Assembly: GCF_900078705.1 (NCBI RefSeq)
Contig: NZ_FKIF01000007.1
Coordinates: forward strand, 434,001 to 498,000
Length of the DNA: 64,000 nt
Source of the DNA: Bordetella ansorpii
GTDB taxonomy: Bacteria > Pseudomonadota > Gammaproteobacteria > Burkholderiales > Burkholderiaceae_B
Direction: 5' to 3'
Made by a program: the position numbers and the translations under genes. The notes beneath the pieces are model-generated. The model made no database searches. It was not told the origin of the DNA and saw only the letters and a program-made list of their open reading frames with translations. This document shows positions 8,118-17,754 of the stretch, piece by piece (the first letter of the stretch is position 1; each line of letters opens with the position of its first letter).

Positions 8118-8523
8118 CACCAACGTCATCAGCGAGGCCCGCAAGGGGGCGCGAGCCAATGCGGGGGTCCTGACGTTCCTGAAGACGGCCGTCCAGGCCG
8201 ACGCCGCGCTGTTCCTGTCGGTGGTCACGGTGGGCGAACTGCGGCGCGGCGTCGATCTGCTGCGTCATCGCGGCGATGCCCCGCAAGCGGCATTGCTCGA
8301 AAACTGGCTGGCGCGCCTGTCGGCAGACTTCGCCCGACGCATCTTGCCCGTCGATGCCGACGTGGCCCAGGTGTGGGGCCGGCTGCGCGTGCCGCAGCCT
8401 CAGCATGCCCTGGACAAGCTCATCGCCGCCACGGCCCTCATCCACGGGCTTACCGTGGTCACCCGCAACACGGCCGATTTCGACGGCCTGGGGGTGCGTG
8501 TGCTCGACCCATTCAGCGCCTGA
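8104..8523 (+). CDS. FitB-type PIN-domain toxin (RNase)
   Basis: A 139-residue PIN-domain protein beginning MYLIDTNVISEARKG. The acidic metal-binding set of PIN nucleases is visible: Asp5, Glu45 (GELRRG), Asp104 (ALDKLIAA) and Asp125 (TRNTADFDG). Members of this family cleave RNA with Mg2+ or Mn2+ and halt growth unless bound by the antitoxin. The catalytic residues are all present, so it should be active. Its start lies within the antitoxin gene (overlap 8104-8117), the standard antitoxin-then-toxin arrangement. Translation ends inside a strong hairpin terminator shared with the convergent gene. Confidence 0.9.
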   Translation: MYLIDTNVISEARKGARANAGVLTFLKTAVQADAALFLSVVTVGELRRGVDLLRHRGDAPQAALLENWLARLSADFARRILPVDADVAQVWGRLRVPQPQHALDKLIAATALIHGLTVVTRNTADFDGLGVRVLDPFSA

Positions 8524-8555
8524 GTGCTCTGGCCGCCATCTGCGGCCAGAGCACT
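8523..8555. terminator. bidirectional hairpin between fitB and the TSUP permease gene
   Basis: AGTGCTCTGGCCGC at 8523-8536 pairs perfectly with 8542-8555 across a five-base loop (CATCT), giving a 14-bp stem. It overlaps the stop codons of both convergent genes. No clear T-run follows on the plus strand, so the termination mechanism is inferred from symmetry and position. Confidence 0.75.
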
Positions 8556-9303
8556 ACCCCGCGAAGAAGTGCGGGATCGACGACGCCAGCAGCGCCACGC
8601 CCGACAACGTCAACAGGCTCAGCACGATACGACGGAAGGCCACGTCGCTGATCCCCACGTACAGGCGCGCGCCCAGCACGGTCGGAATCAGCATGGCCGG
8701 CGCCACGATGGCGAACATCGGCAGCATGTCACGGGTGACCGCGCCCGAGACCAGATAACCCAGCATCGTGAAGGTCAGGGTGGCCAGGTTGAAGTTCTGG
8801 ATGATGCTGCGCTGCACGTCCTTGTCAAAGCGGCGCAGCGTGCACCACAGCGTGGGGATGACGCCCGAGAAACCGCCCAACCCGCCCATGACCCCGCCGA
8901 TCACGCCGACCACGCCGTTGGCCGCCGAGCCGCCCACGGTAATGGCCGGCAGGTGCTTCGAGAACAGCATGATCGGGCACCACACCGCCAGCAATATGCC
9001 CAGCGCGGCCTTGAAGACGTGCACCTCCAGCAGGGGCAGCACGGCCACGCCTATCGGAATGCCGATCAGGCCGCCCAGCAGGAACGGCCCCAGCAGCCGC
9101 ATGCCGAAACCACGGCGCATCGACACCGCCGCGATGACCTGCCCCGTCAGCCCCCCGAACACCGCCAGCACCGCAGCCAGCTTCGGATCGACCGTCCAGG
9201 CCCACAACGACATCGACACCATGCTGAAACCAAACCCCGACAAGCCTTGCACGAAGCCCGCCAGGACGGCGCCCGCCGCCACGGCAAAATAGACCGTCTC
9301 CAT
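8554..9303 (-). CDS. TSUP-family (TauE/SafE) membrane permease
   Basis: A 249-residue, strongly hydrophobic protein with about eight predicted membrane segments in two repeats, each carrying the glycine-rich TSUP motif. The first half has GFVQGLSGFGFSMV and the second GVIGGVMGGLGGFSGV. TSUP proteins export or import sulfite, sulfoacetate or other organic anions, and some serve aromatic catabolism. It lies next to the box genes on the same strand but about 400 bp downstream of boxA, so a link to benzoate is only positional. The ATG at 9303 is closely preceded by TAGGGTGGAG. Its 3' end is the shared hairpin with fitB. Confidence 0.85.
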   Translation of the reverse strand: METVYFAVAAGAVLAGFVQGLSGFGFSMVSMSLWAWTVDPKLAAVLAVFGGLTGQVIAAVSMRRGFGMRLLGPFLLGGLIGIPIGVAVLPLLEVHVFKAALGILLAVWCPIMLFSKHLPAITVGGSAANGVVGVIGGVMGGLGGFSGVIPTLWCTLRRFDKDVQRSIIQNFNLATLTFTMLGYLVSGAVTRDMLPMFAIVAPAMLIPTVLGARLYVGISDVAFRRIVLSLLTLSGVALLASSIPHFFAG

Positions 9304-9468
9304 CTCCACCCTACATATTGTTTTTTGCCCCGTGCGCCCAGGGCAACATGTCCGGGCTGCGCGGTGGCCAGCGGGCATTTTACGTAGCTCCGGTCCGGAC
9401 GGAATCGCCCTCCTGACACACCGCCTTGCTACACTGCCCGCCGCGCGAGACCCCGCCCAAAACCCTGC

Positions 9469-9702
9469 ATGCCCGCGAGCGCCATGAACAGGACCTGGAA
9501 AGAGCGTTTCTCGGCCGCGGGATGGATCATGTCCGGCCTGCTGCTGGGCGTCAGCATTGGCGAACGCATCCCGTCCTGCCTGGAACCCGTGAAAGTGCGG
9601 TTGACCGCGCCGTGGACCGGCGTCAGCGAGGCCTTGGGCAGGACCTCGCAGGACACACCCCTGCAGGAAAGCGGGACGCTGATCTGGCAGCGTCCCAGGT
9701 AA
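9469..9702 (+). CDS. possible small membrane-associated protein, unknown
   Basis: A 77-codon frame lying in an otherwise empty 406-bp gap (9304-9709) between the TSUP gene and boxA, opposite in strand to both. It has one modestly hydrophobic segment (AAGWIMSGLLLGVSI, about residues 16-30) and no family I recognise. An alternative start is the ATG at 9484. No strong ribosome binding site is seen. The frame is not antisense to any called gene, which is the main reason to list it. The left part of the gap should hold the TSUP promoter; an AT-rich CATATTGTTTTTT stretch sits at 9312-9324. Confidence 0.3.
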   Translation: MPASAMNRTWKERFSAAGWIMSGLLLGVSIGERIPSCLEPVKVRLTAPWTGVSEALGRTSQDTPLQESGTLIWQRPR

Positions 9703-9709
9703 GCGGACG

Positions 9710-10981
9710 TCAGTAGGTTTCCAGGTGCAGCCGGCCCTGGGTGCGCAGGGCGGCATGCAGCGGCTCCCACGCCTGCCCGGCGGTCTCGGCCACCTCTTTC
9801 AGGGCCTGCAGCACGCCCGCTTCCATGCCCTTCAGGCCGCACACGTACAGATAGGTTTCCTCATCCGCCAGCAGCGCGGCCACGTCGGCCGCGCGTTCGC
9901 GGATGGCGTCCTGCACGTAGCGCCGCGGCTGGTCCGCTTCGCGCGACAGGGCCAGGTTGATGTCGATGAAGTCGCGGGGCAGCTTCATCAACGGCCCGAA
10001 ATACGGCAGTTCGCGCTGGGTGCGGGCGCCGAAGAACAGCATCAGCTTGCCGTTGGCGCCCTGCTCCAGGCGGCGGCGGCAGTGCTCGGTCATGGCCCGC
10101 ATGGGCGCCGCGCCGGTGCCGGTGCAGATCATGACCAGATTGGCGCGGGGGTGGTTCGGCATCAGGAAAGTGTTGCCGAACGGGCCGATCACCTGGACCT
10201 GGTCGCCCTTGGCCACGTCGCACAGATAGTTCGAGCACACCCCCCGGAACGGCTGGCCGTCGTGCGTCTCGGTGACGCGTTTCACGGTCAGCGACAGGTT
10301 GTTGTAGCCGGGCCGCTCGCCATCGCGCGGGCTGGCCAGCGAGTACTGCCGCGCATGATGCGCGCGGCCCTGCGCGTCGGCGCCCGGCGGCAGGATGCCG
10401 ATGGACTGGCCTTCCAGCACCGGAAACGGCAGCTTGCCGAAATCCAGCACGATGTGGTGGATGTCGCTGTCGGTGTCGTCGTCCGTCACGCGGTAGTTGC
10501 CCACCACCGTGGCGACGATGGGCGTCTTGTGCGAGTACAGGTTCACGTACGGATGCGCCGCCGACCACGGCGGCACGACGGAGCCCGGCGCCACGTAGGC
10601 GGCAGCGGGCTCGGCCAGCGCGGCGGCGGCAGTCAGGACGGCGGCATCGGTCGCAGCAGCTGCGTCGGCGGCAGCCGCATCGGCCACGACGCCCTGCGCA
10701 GGCAACGGCTTTTCCACCGGCAACTCGTCCCAGCCGAACTGTTCCTCCAGCGTGTAGGCCTCTTCGCGCACCACCATGCGCCAGTTGTCGATGGAGCCGG
10801 TCGGGCACGGCGGCACACAGGCCATGCAGCCATTGCAGATGGACGCATCCACCACGTAGTTGCGGCCGTCGTGCGTGATCGCGTCGATCGGGCAGGTTTC
10901 TTCGCACGTATTGCAGCGGATGCAGATCTCGGGATCGATCAGATGCTGCTTGAGCACTTGCGGCGGCAGGGGCGCGTTCAT
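9710..10981 (-). CDS. boxA: BoxA, benzoyl-CoA 2,3-epoxidase reductase subunit
   Basis: A 423-residue flavoprotein that takes electrons from NADPH and passes them to BoxB during aerobic benzoyl-CoA epoxidation. The N-terminus carries two 4Fe-4S ferredoxin motifs: Cys20, 23, 26, 30 ([12 protein letters not shown]) and Cys49, 52, 55, 59 ([12 protein letters not shown]). An alanine-rich linker follows (about 100-130). The ferredoxin-NADP reductase part has RQYSLAS for [12 protein letters not shown] for NADP and [11 protein letters not shown] near the end. All cofactor residues look intact. It is the last gene of the boxC-boxB-boxA series, 77 bp after boxB. The ATG at 10981 begins the standard MNAPLPP-type N-terminus; its ribosome binding site is weak. 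Confidence 0.95.
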   Translation of the reverse strand: MNAPLPPQVLKQHLIDPEICIRCNTCEETCPIDAITHDGRNYVVDASICNGCMACVPPCPTGSIDNWRMVVREEAYTLEEQFGWDELPVEKPLPAQGVVADAAAADAAAATDAAVLTAAAALAEPAAAYVAPGSVVPPWSAAHPYVNLYSHKTPIVATVVGNYRVTDDDTDSDIHHIVLDFGKLPFPVLEGQSIGILPPGADAQGRAHHARQYSLASPRDGERPGYNNLSLTVKRVTETHDGQPFRGVCSNYLCDVAKGDQVQVIGPFGNTFLMPNHPRANLVMICTGTGAAPMRAMTEHCRRRLEQGANGKLMLFFGARTQRELPYFGPLMKLPRDFIDINLALSREADQPRRYVQDAIRERAADVAALLADEETYLYVCGLKGMEAGVLQALKEVAETAGQAWEPLHAALRTQGRLHLETY

Positions 10982-11058
10982 GGCGATTTCCCAAGGCTGG
11001 GGCCTGTCTGGTCTGGACAAGCCCCGCAGCGGCGGCCGCCCGGGGGCGGCGCGCCGGC

Positions 11059-12486
11059 TCAGTTGAAACGGACGTACTGGAAGTCGATGGGCTGGCGGTT
11101 CACGCCCATGACGGGCGGCGCGATCCAGTTGGCGAACTTGCCCGGCTCGCTGACCCGGCCCATCAGCGACGCGACGAAAGCGCGGTCTTCCGGGGTGGGC
11201 AGCCATTTGTCGACGTTGGCCTTCCATTGATCCTGCGTCAGCACGTCGCCCTCGGGCGAGACGCGCACGCCGGCCAGCGTGCCGATCTGGCGGTTGAACG
11301 CCTTGTGCGGCACGGACAGGCGGAACGGGATGCCGGCCTTCTCGATCACCTTGTTCCAGCGTCCCACGCCGGCCATCGAGTCGCGGATGAAGTCGTCGCG
11401 CAGCACCTCGTTCAGCGCGTTGAGCATGGGCACCTCGATCTCGCGCAGCTTGCCGCCATCGACCGACAGGATGCGGTAGGTGCCGTCCTTCAGTTGATGG
11501 TCGTCGGTGCGCTTGCCTTCTTCGTAGCGCCCCTTCAGGCCGGCGCTGTAGAAGATGGCGGCATTGGACGACTGGTCGGCGCCGAACAGGTCGATGGTGA
11601 CGCTGTAGTGGAAGTTCAGGTAGCGCTGGATGGTGGCCAGGTCGATCACGCCGGCCGCGCGGATCGCCGCGGGATCGTCCGTCTTCAGCTCGTTCATCAC
11701 CTGGCAGGTGCGCTGGATGACGCGCGACACGCCCGACTCGCCCACGAACATGTGGTGCGCCTCTTCGGTCAGCATGAACTTGGTGGTGCGGGCCAGCGGA
11801 TCGAACCCCGACTCGGCCAGCGCGCACAGTTGGAACTTGCCGTCGCGGTCGGTGAAGTACGTGAACATGTAGAAGGCCAGCCAGTCCGGCGTCTTCTCGT
11901 TGAAGGCGCCCAGGATGCGCGGGTTGTCCGCGTCGCCCGAGGTACGCTGCAGCAGCGCGTCGGCCTCTTCGCGGCCATCGCGGCCGAAGTAGCGGTGCAG
12001 CAGATACACCATGGCCCACAGGTGGCGGCCCTCTTCCACGTTGATCTGGAACAGGTTGCGCAGGTCGTACTGCGACGGCGCGGTCAGGCCCAGGTGGCGC
12101 TGCTGCTCGATCGAGGCCGGCTCGGTGTCGCCCTGCGTGACGATGATGCGGCGCAGGTTGGCGCGGTGCTCGCCGGGCACGTCCTGCCAGACGTCGCGGC
12201 CCATGTTCTCGCCGAAGTGGATCTTGCGCTGGCCGTCCTGCGGCGCCAGGAAGATGCCCCAGCGGTAATCGGGCATCTTCACGTGGTCGAAGTGCGCCCA
12301 GCCGTCGGGCTCGACGCTGACGGCGGTGCGCAGGTAGACGTCGAACCCGTGCGAGCCATCGGGCCCCATGTCCTGCCACCATTGCAGGTAATTGGGCTGC
12401 CAGTGCTCCAGCGCGCGTTGCAGCGTGCGGTCGCTGGACAGGTTGACGTTGTTGGGTATCTTCTCGCTGTAGTTGATGCCGGACAT
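11059..12486 (-). CDS. boxB: BoxB, benzoyl-CoA 2,3-epoxidase diiron oxygenase
   Basis: A 475-residue soluble diiron monooxygenase component that inserts oxygen into the ring of benzoyl-CoA to give 2,3-epoxybenzoyl-CoA. The iron ligands known from the Azoarcus enzyme have matching positions here with an offset of about two: Glu122, Glu152 and His155 (VEEGRH), Asp213, Glu242 and His245 (EEAHH). The protein is full length and shows no disruption. It starts with ATG at 12486, preceded by GAGGAGACACGC, a good ribosome binding site. It lies 100 bp after boxC, with a 9-bp hairpin in between, and before boxA in the same direction, so a single transcript is likely. Confidence 0.96.
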   Translation of the reverse strand: MSGINYSEKIPNNVNLSSDRTLQRALEHWQPNYLQWWQDMGPDGSHGFDVYLRTAVSVEPDGWAHFDHVKMPDYRWGIFLAPQDGQRKIHFGENMGRDVWQDVPGEHRANLRRIIVTQGDTEPASIEQQRHLGLTAPSQYDLRNLFQINVEEGRHLWAMVYLLHRYFGRDGREEADALLQRTSGDADNPRILGAFNEKTPDWLAFYMFTYFTDRDGKFQLCALAESGFDPLARTTKFMLTEEAHHMFVGESGVSRVIQRTCQVMNELKTDDPAAIRAAGVIDLATIQRYLNFHYSVTIDLFGADQSSNAAIFYSAGLKGRYEEGKRTDDHQLKDGTYRILSVDGGKLREIEVPMLNALNEVLRDDFIRDSMAGVGRWNKVIEKAGIPFRLSVPHKAFNRQIGTLAGVRVSPEGDVLTQDQWKANVDKWLPTPEDRAFVASLMGRVSEPGKFANWIAPPVMGVNRQPIDFQYVRFN

Positions 12487-12551
12487 GCGTGTCTCCTCGG
12501 GGGCCGTCAGCGGACTGCGGCGCGGGTGTCGGTGCGGATGGACGTGTGGCG

Positions 12552-12582
12552 CCGGGGCCGTTGCGCGAGCAGGCGGCCCCGG
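12552..12582. other. hairpin in the boxC-boxB intergenic gap
   Basis: CCGGGGCCG (12552-12560) can pair with CGGCCCCGG (12574-12582) around a 13-base loop, directly after the boxC stop codon on the minus strand. There is no T-run. It may stabilise the boxC message or reduce read-through into boxB; its role is not established. Confidence 0.45.
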
Positions 12583-12586
12583 GGCG

Positions 12587-14248
12587 TCAGACGCGGTTCC
12601 AGTCGAATGCGGCCTGCTCGCCCTTGCCGTACAGCTTCAGGGCGCCCTTCTCGCCGGCCGCGTTGGGCCGGTTGAAAATCCAGTTCTGCCAGGCGGTCAG
12701 CCGGCCGAAGATGCGCGTCTCCATCGTTTCGACGGGACCGAAGCGCAGATTGGCCTCCAGGCCCGTCAGCGCGTCCGGAGACAGCGCGCGGCGCTCTTCC
12801 AGCGCCATGCGCAATTCGTCTTCCCAGTCGATCTCGTCGGGCGCGAACGTGACCAGGCCCAGCTGCTCGGCCTCGGAGGGCGACAGCGGCTGGCCGGCGG
12901 CGCGGCGCACGGCCTCCATCGGCTCGGTTTCCTGGTAGAAACGGCGCTGCAGGCGGGTAAGGCCATTGACCATGGGATAGGCGCCGAAATTGCACTCGCC
13001 CACCGTGATGCGGGCCGGCGCATCGGTCTGGCCGTCGTCCAACATGTAGATGCGGTCGGCAGCCAGGGCCAGTTCCAGCAGCGTGCCGGCGAAGCACGAA
13101 CCCGGCTCGATGCACGCGAACAGCGAGCGCGAGGTTACGTCCAGCCGCGCCAGCGTGCGGCGCAGCATGCCGGCGGTCTCGCGCACGAACCAGTGCTCGC
13201 CGTGCGCCTGCAACGCCGCGTCCGCCTTCAATACGGCCCGCGCATCGCCTTCGGTCTTGAACAGCCAGGTGCCGATGTCCAGTTCGTTGGTGCGCATATA
13301 CAGGATGGCGTCGTCCAGTTCGCGCGCCATCCGCAGCGGCCACCAGTCGGCGCCCGCCGCCACGATGGCATCGACCTCGGTGGCCACGTCGTCCTGCGGC
13401 GCGCGCACCGTCCAGGTGGCCAGGCGCTTGTCGCGGTCGATGCGCACCTCGACATGGCGGTAGGCCACGCCGTCCGGGCTGTCGGCGCGTTCCAGGCGCG
13501 TCAGCGCCACGCCCTGGGCTTGCGCGGGGCGGCTGCTGCCTTCGGCCAGCTCTTGCGCGCGCGCCCGCACGGCGGCCTCGAACTGCGCGGGCTTGATCAC
13601 GTCGTCGACCAGGCGCCACGCCTTGGCGCGCTCGCCGCGCACGCCCTCGACCAGCGTGCAGAAGATGTCGGCATGATCGTGCCGGACTTTGCGTTTGTCG
13701 GTGACGCGCGTCAGCCCGCCGGTGCCGGGCAGCACGCCCAGCAGCGGCACCTCGGGCAAGGCCACGGCGGACGAGCGGTCGTCGACCAGCAGGATCTCGT
13801 CGCAGGCCAGCGCGAGTTCGTAGCCGCCGCCGGCGCACGCGCCATTGAGCGCCGCCACGAACTTGATGCCGCTGTGGCGGCTGGAGTCTTCGATGCCGTT
13901 GCGCGTTTCGTTGGTGAACTTGCAGAAGTTCACCTTCCAGGCGTGGCTGGACAGGCCCAGCATGAAGATGTTGGCACCCGAACAGAAGATGCGTTCCTTC
14001 ATGCTGGTGACGACCACCGTGCGCACCTGCGGGTGCTCGAAGCGGATGCGCTGCAGCGCGTCGTGCAGCTCGATGTCCACGCCCAGGTCGTAGGAATTGA
14101 GCTTGAGCTTGTAGCCGGGGCGCAGGCCGCCATCTTCGGCCACGTCCATGGCCAGGGTGGCGACGTTGCCTTCGACGCTGAGGTGCCAATGGCGATATTG
14201 ATCCGGGGCGGTGCGGAATTCCACCGGCGCGGGGGCGCTGCTGTTCAT
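12587..14248 (-). CDS. boxC: BoxC, 2,3-epoxybenzoyl-CoA dihydrolase
   Basis: A 553-residue member of the crotonase superfamily. It opens the ring of 2,3-epoxybenzoyl-CoA with two waters, giving 3,4-dehydroadipyl-CoA semialdehyde and formate. The crotonase core is in the N-terminal half: FCSGANIFMLG for the first oxyanion strand and ALNGACAGGGYELALACD for the second. The C-terminal half is the degenerate second crotonase repeat typical of BoxC (FAGTLLELALAADRIYML). Length and both halves agree with the family. The ATG at 14248 is preceded by AGGAGACACCCC. It is the first gene after the TGCA operator cluster, so it heads the structural operon. Confidence 0.95.
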   Translation of the reverse strand: MNSSAPAPVEFRTAPDQYRHWHLSVEGNVATLAMDVAEDGGLRPGYKLKLNSYDLGVDIELHDALQRIRFEHPQVRTVVVTSMKERIFCSGANIFMLGLSSHAWKVNFCKFTNETRNGIEDSSRHSGIKFVAALNGACAGGGYELALACDEILLVDDRSSAVALPEVPLLGVLPGTGGLTRVTDKRKVRHDHADIFCTLVEGVRGERAKAWRLVDDVIKPAQFEAAVRARAQELAEGSSRPAQAQGVALTRLERADSPDGVAYRHVEVRIDRDKRLATWTVRAPQDDVATEVDAIVAAGADWWPLRMARELDDAILYMRTNELDIGTWLFKTEGDARAVLKADAALQAHGEHWFVRETAGMLRRTLARLDVTSRSLFACIEPGSCFAGTLLELALAADRIYMLDDGQTDAPARITVGECNFGAYPMVNGLTRLQRRFYQETEPMEAVRRAAGQPLSPSEAEQLGLVTFAPDEIDWEDELRMALEERRALSPDALTGLEANLRFGPVETMETRIFGRLTAWQNWIFNRPNAAGEKGALKLYGKGEQAAFDWNRV

Positions 14249-14275
14249 GGGGTGTCTCCTCTACCAGCAAAATAC

Positions 14276-14338
14276 TGCATTAGCTGCATAATAGTGCAGT
14301 CTATTGCACGCGTCAACGCAAAGATGCAGCAAAGTGCA
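14276..14338. promoter_or_regulatory. BoxR operator cluster upstream of boxC
   Basis: Six TGCA tetramers occur in 63 bp: 14276-14279, 14285-14288, 14295-14298, 14305-14308, 14325-14328 and 14335-14338. Three adjacent pairs have exactly six bases between them (14285/14295, 14295/14305 and 14325/14335); one pair has five. TGCA-N6-TGCA is the BoxR operator described in Azoarcus, as I recall it. The cluster lies 28-90 bp before the boxC start, in the promoter zone, and is conspicuously AT-rich against its surroundings. Confidence 0.85.
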
Positions 14339-14476
14339 GTTTTCCGAGTCGCCGTTGCCCAGGCCGCGGCAACGCGCGTCGGCCATTCGCGGGGAGACGC
14401 CGGGGCAGGCCCGCAGGCCATGCCGGCACCGATGAACGCCAGAAGGACGGGCGTGCCGCCCTTGAATCCCAGGCGG

Positions 14477-15379
14477 CTACAGCGGCAGCCCGCCCGCCTT
14501 GCGCACCTGCGTGCGCAGGCCCGCGAAACACTCCTGCAGTTCCAGGTCGCTGGTGTGCCAGGTCAGGTCGGCCTTGGCGTAGAACGCTTCCCGGCCGGCC
14601 AGGATGCGCTTCAGATCCGCCATGGCCTCGGTGCTGCCCGACATGGGCCGGAAATCGCCCTGGGCCATGACGCGCCCCATGTGCTCTTCGGGGGTGGCGC
14701 GCAGCCATACCGTATAGCAGTGCGCCAGCAGCAGGTTGAAGGTGGCCGGCTCGGACACCAGTCCGCCCGGCGTGGCCAGCACCATTTCGGGGTACAGCTG
14801 CACGGCCTCTTCCAGCGCCCGGCGCTCGTAGCGGCGGTAGGCGTTGGGGCCATACAGATTGTGGATCTCCAAGATGCCGCAACCCGCCACGCGTTCGATC
14901 TCGCGGTTCAGCTCGACGAACGGATAGCCCAGGTCTTCGGCCAGCATCTGGCCCAGCGTGGATTTGCCCGCGCCGCGCAACCCGATCAGCGCGATGCGCT
15001 GGAAACGGTTGGGCCGCTGGCCGCCCGCGCCGAACAGTTGCGTCAGCGCCTCGCGGGCGCGCTGCAGGTCGGATTCGCCGCGGCCGCTGAGCAGTTCGCG
15101 GATCAGCAGCCATTCCGGGGATTCGGTGGTCACGTCGCCCACCAGTTCGGCCAGCGCGCAATTGAAGGCGCGCGCAATCTGCAGCAGCACCAATACCGAG
15201 GCGTTGCCCACCCCGTGTTCCAGATTGGCCAGGTGGCGTTCGGACACGCCCGTCGCCTGGGCCAGGCTTTTCCGCGTCATGCCCCGGATCGCGCGCAGGC
15301 GACGGACGCGTTCGCCCAAGGCCACCAGAAAGGCCTCGCGCGGGGGTTCGGCAGGCGCCAGATCGAGCGCTTGAGTCAT
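14477..15379 (-). CDS. boxR: BoxR, benzoyl-CoA-responsive transcriptional repressor
   Basis: A 300-residue regulator with two parts. Residues about 20-80 are an XRE-type helix-turn-helix (RKSLAQATGVSERHLANLEHG). From about residue 128 onward it resembles shikimate kinase, with a Walker A loop GLRGAGKST (133-141). In characterised BoxR proteins the kinase-like part binds benzoyl-CoA and releases DNA. The fusion, length and position all fit. It is co-directional with boxC but separated by 228 bp holding operators. On its other side it is divergent from the DUF4863-ligase-transporter operon. A TGCA-type site covers its own putative -10 box, suggesting autoregulation. Confidence 0.93.
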   Translation of the reverse strand: MTQALDLAPAEPPREAFLVALGERVRRLRAIRGMTRKSLAQATGVSERHLANLEHGVGNASVLVLLQIARAFNCALAELVGDVTTESPEWLLIRELLSGRGESDLQRAREALTQLFGAGGQRPNRFQRIALIGLRGAGKSTLGQMLAEDLGYPFVELNREIERVAGCGILEIHNLYGPNAYRRYERRALEEAVQLYPEMVLATPGGLVSEPATFNLLLAHCYTVWLRATPEEHMGRVMAQGDFRPMSGSTEAMADLKRILAGREAFYAKADLTWHTSDLELQECFAGLRTQVRKAGGLPL

Positions 15380-15421
15380 GGGTGTTCGTTGCTCCGCAAT
15401 AACCCTTAAATCGCGATTTTA

Positions 15422-15463
15422 TGCACTATAGTGCTTGACGCACATTCGTCAAAGCACTATTTT
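15422..15463. promoter_or_regulatory. divergent promoters and BoxR-type site between boxR and the DUF4863 operon
   Basis: The 12-bp perfect palindrome GCACTATAGTGC (15423-15434) is part of TGCA-N6-TGCT, a near match to the BoxR site. A larger inverted repeat spans 15430-15458 (AGTGCTTGACG against CGTCAAAGCACT). On the plus strand TTGACG (15435-15440), a 17-bp spacer and TATTTT (15458-15463) could drive the DUF4863 operon. On the minus strand TTGACG (15452-15447), a 16-bp spacer and TATAGT (15430-15425) could drive boxR, with the operator over its -10. The two promoters overlap. Confidence 0.6.
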
Positions 15464-15558
15464 TCCATTCAACCGACGTACATCGCACGGCGGGCTGCTC
15501 AAAAGAAGCATTGAAATTCATGCCCGGCAACCCGCGCCACAGTGTAAAGGAGACATCC

Positions 15559-16029
15559 GTGAGCTCGCCTGACCAGTTCCGAGCCTTGATCCGGGAAGTG
15601 ACCGACCGCATCGGCGGCGCGCCGCTCGATGCCACCCTGCAAGACCGGCTGAACCAGGCGTTCGGCCCGGACAGTCCTCAGTACCAGCACCTCTTCCAGA
15701 CCTGTCAGGCCGCGATCGCCGATGGCTGGATGTGCGATCGCGAAGGCGGCGGCATCCGCTATGGCCGCGTCATCAAGCCCGCCGACGACCTGGGCGGCTA
15801 TTCGGTGGACGTGGTCGACATGAACGATCTTGCCGGCCCCCACCATTCCCATCCCAACGGCGAGATCGACCTGATCATGCCGCTGGACGACACGGCGCGC
15901 TTCGACGGCCGCGGCGCCGGGTGGCTGGTCTACGGCCCCGGCTCGGCGCACCGCCCCACCGTCAGCCAGGGCCGCGCCCTGGTGCTGTACCTGCTGCCGC
16001 AGGGCGCCATCGAATTCACCCGCCCCTGA
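15559..16029 (+). CDS. DUF4863-family protein (cupin-like; 4-hydroxylaminobenzoate lyase family)
   Basis: A 156-residue cytoplasmic protein with the metal-binding-looking segment GPHHSHPNGEIDLIMPL (about residues 93-109) and GRALVLYLLPQGAIEF near the end, typical of DUF4863. The family includes PnbB-type 4-hydroxylaminobenzoate lyases; in box gene clusters its role is not settled. I chose the GTG at 15559 because AAAGGAGA lies 5 bases before it (15546-15553), whereas the first in-frame ATG at 15511 has no such site. It heads the rightward operon that continues with benzoate-CoA ligase and the importer, so it is likely induced with benzoate. Confidence 0.8.
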   Translation: MSSPDQFRALIREVTDRIGGAPLDATLQDRLNQAFGPDSPQYQHLFQTCQAAIADGWMCDREGGGIRYGRVIKPADDLGGYSVDVVDMNDLAGPHHSHPNGEIDLIMPLDDTARFDGRGAGWLVYGPGSAHRPTVSQGRALVLYLLPQGAIEFTRP

Positions 16030-16119
16030 CATCCGGCGCCGCCATGCCTGCGACGCATGACCCCACCGGCTGAAACGGGCGCGCGGGCGCCCATACAGAT
16101 AAAAAATCCGGAGACAAGC

Positions 16120-17679
<1,560 letters not shown>

Positions 17680-17754
17680 ACCGCGCCGCCCGGCGTTTCC
17701 CGCAAGACCCGGCCCGCAATGCCGGCAGCCATACATAAAAACCAGGAGACAACC

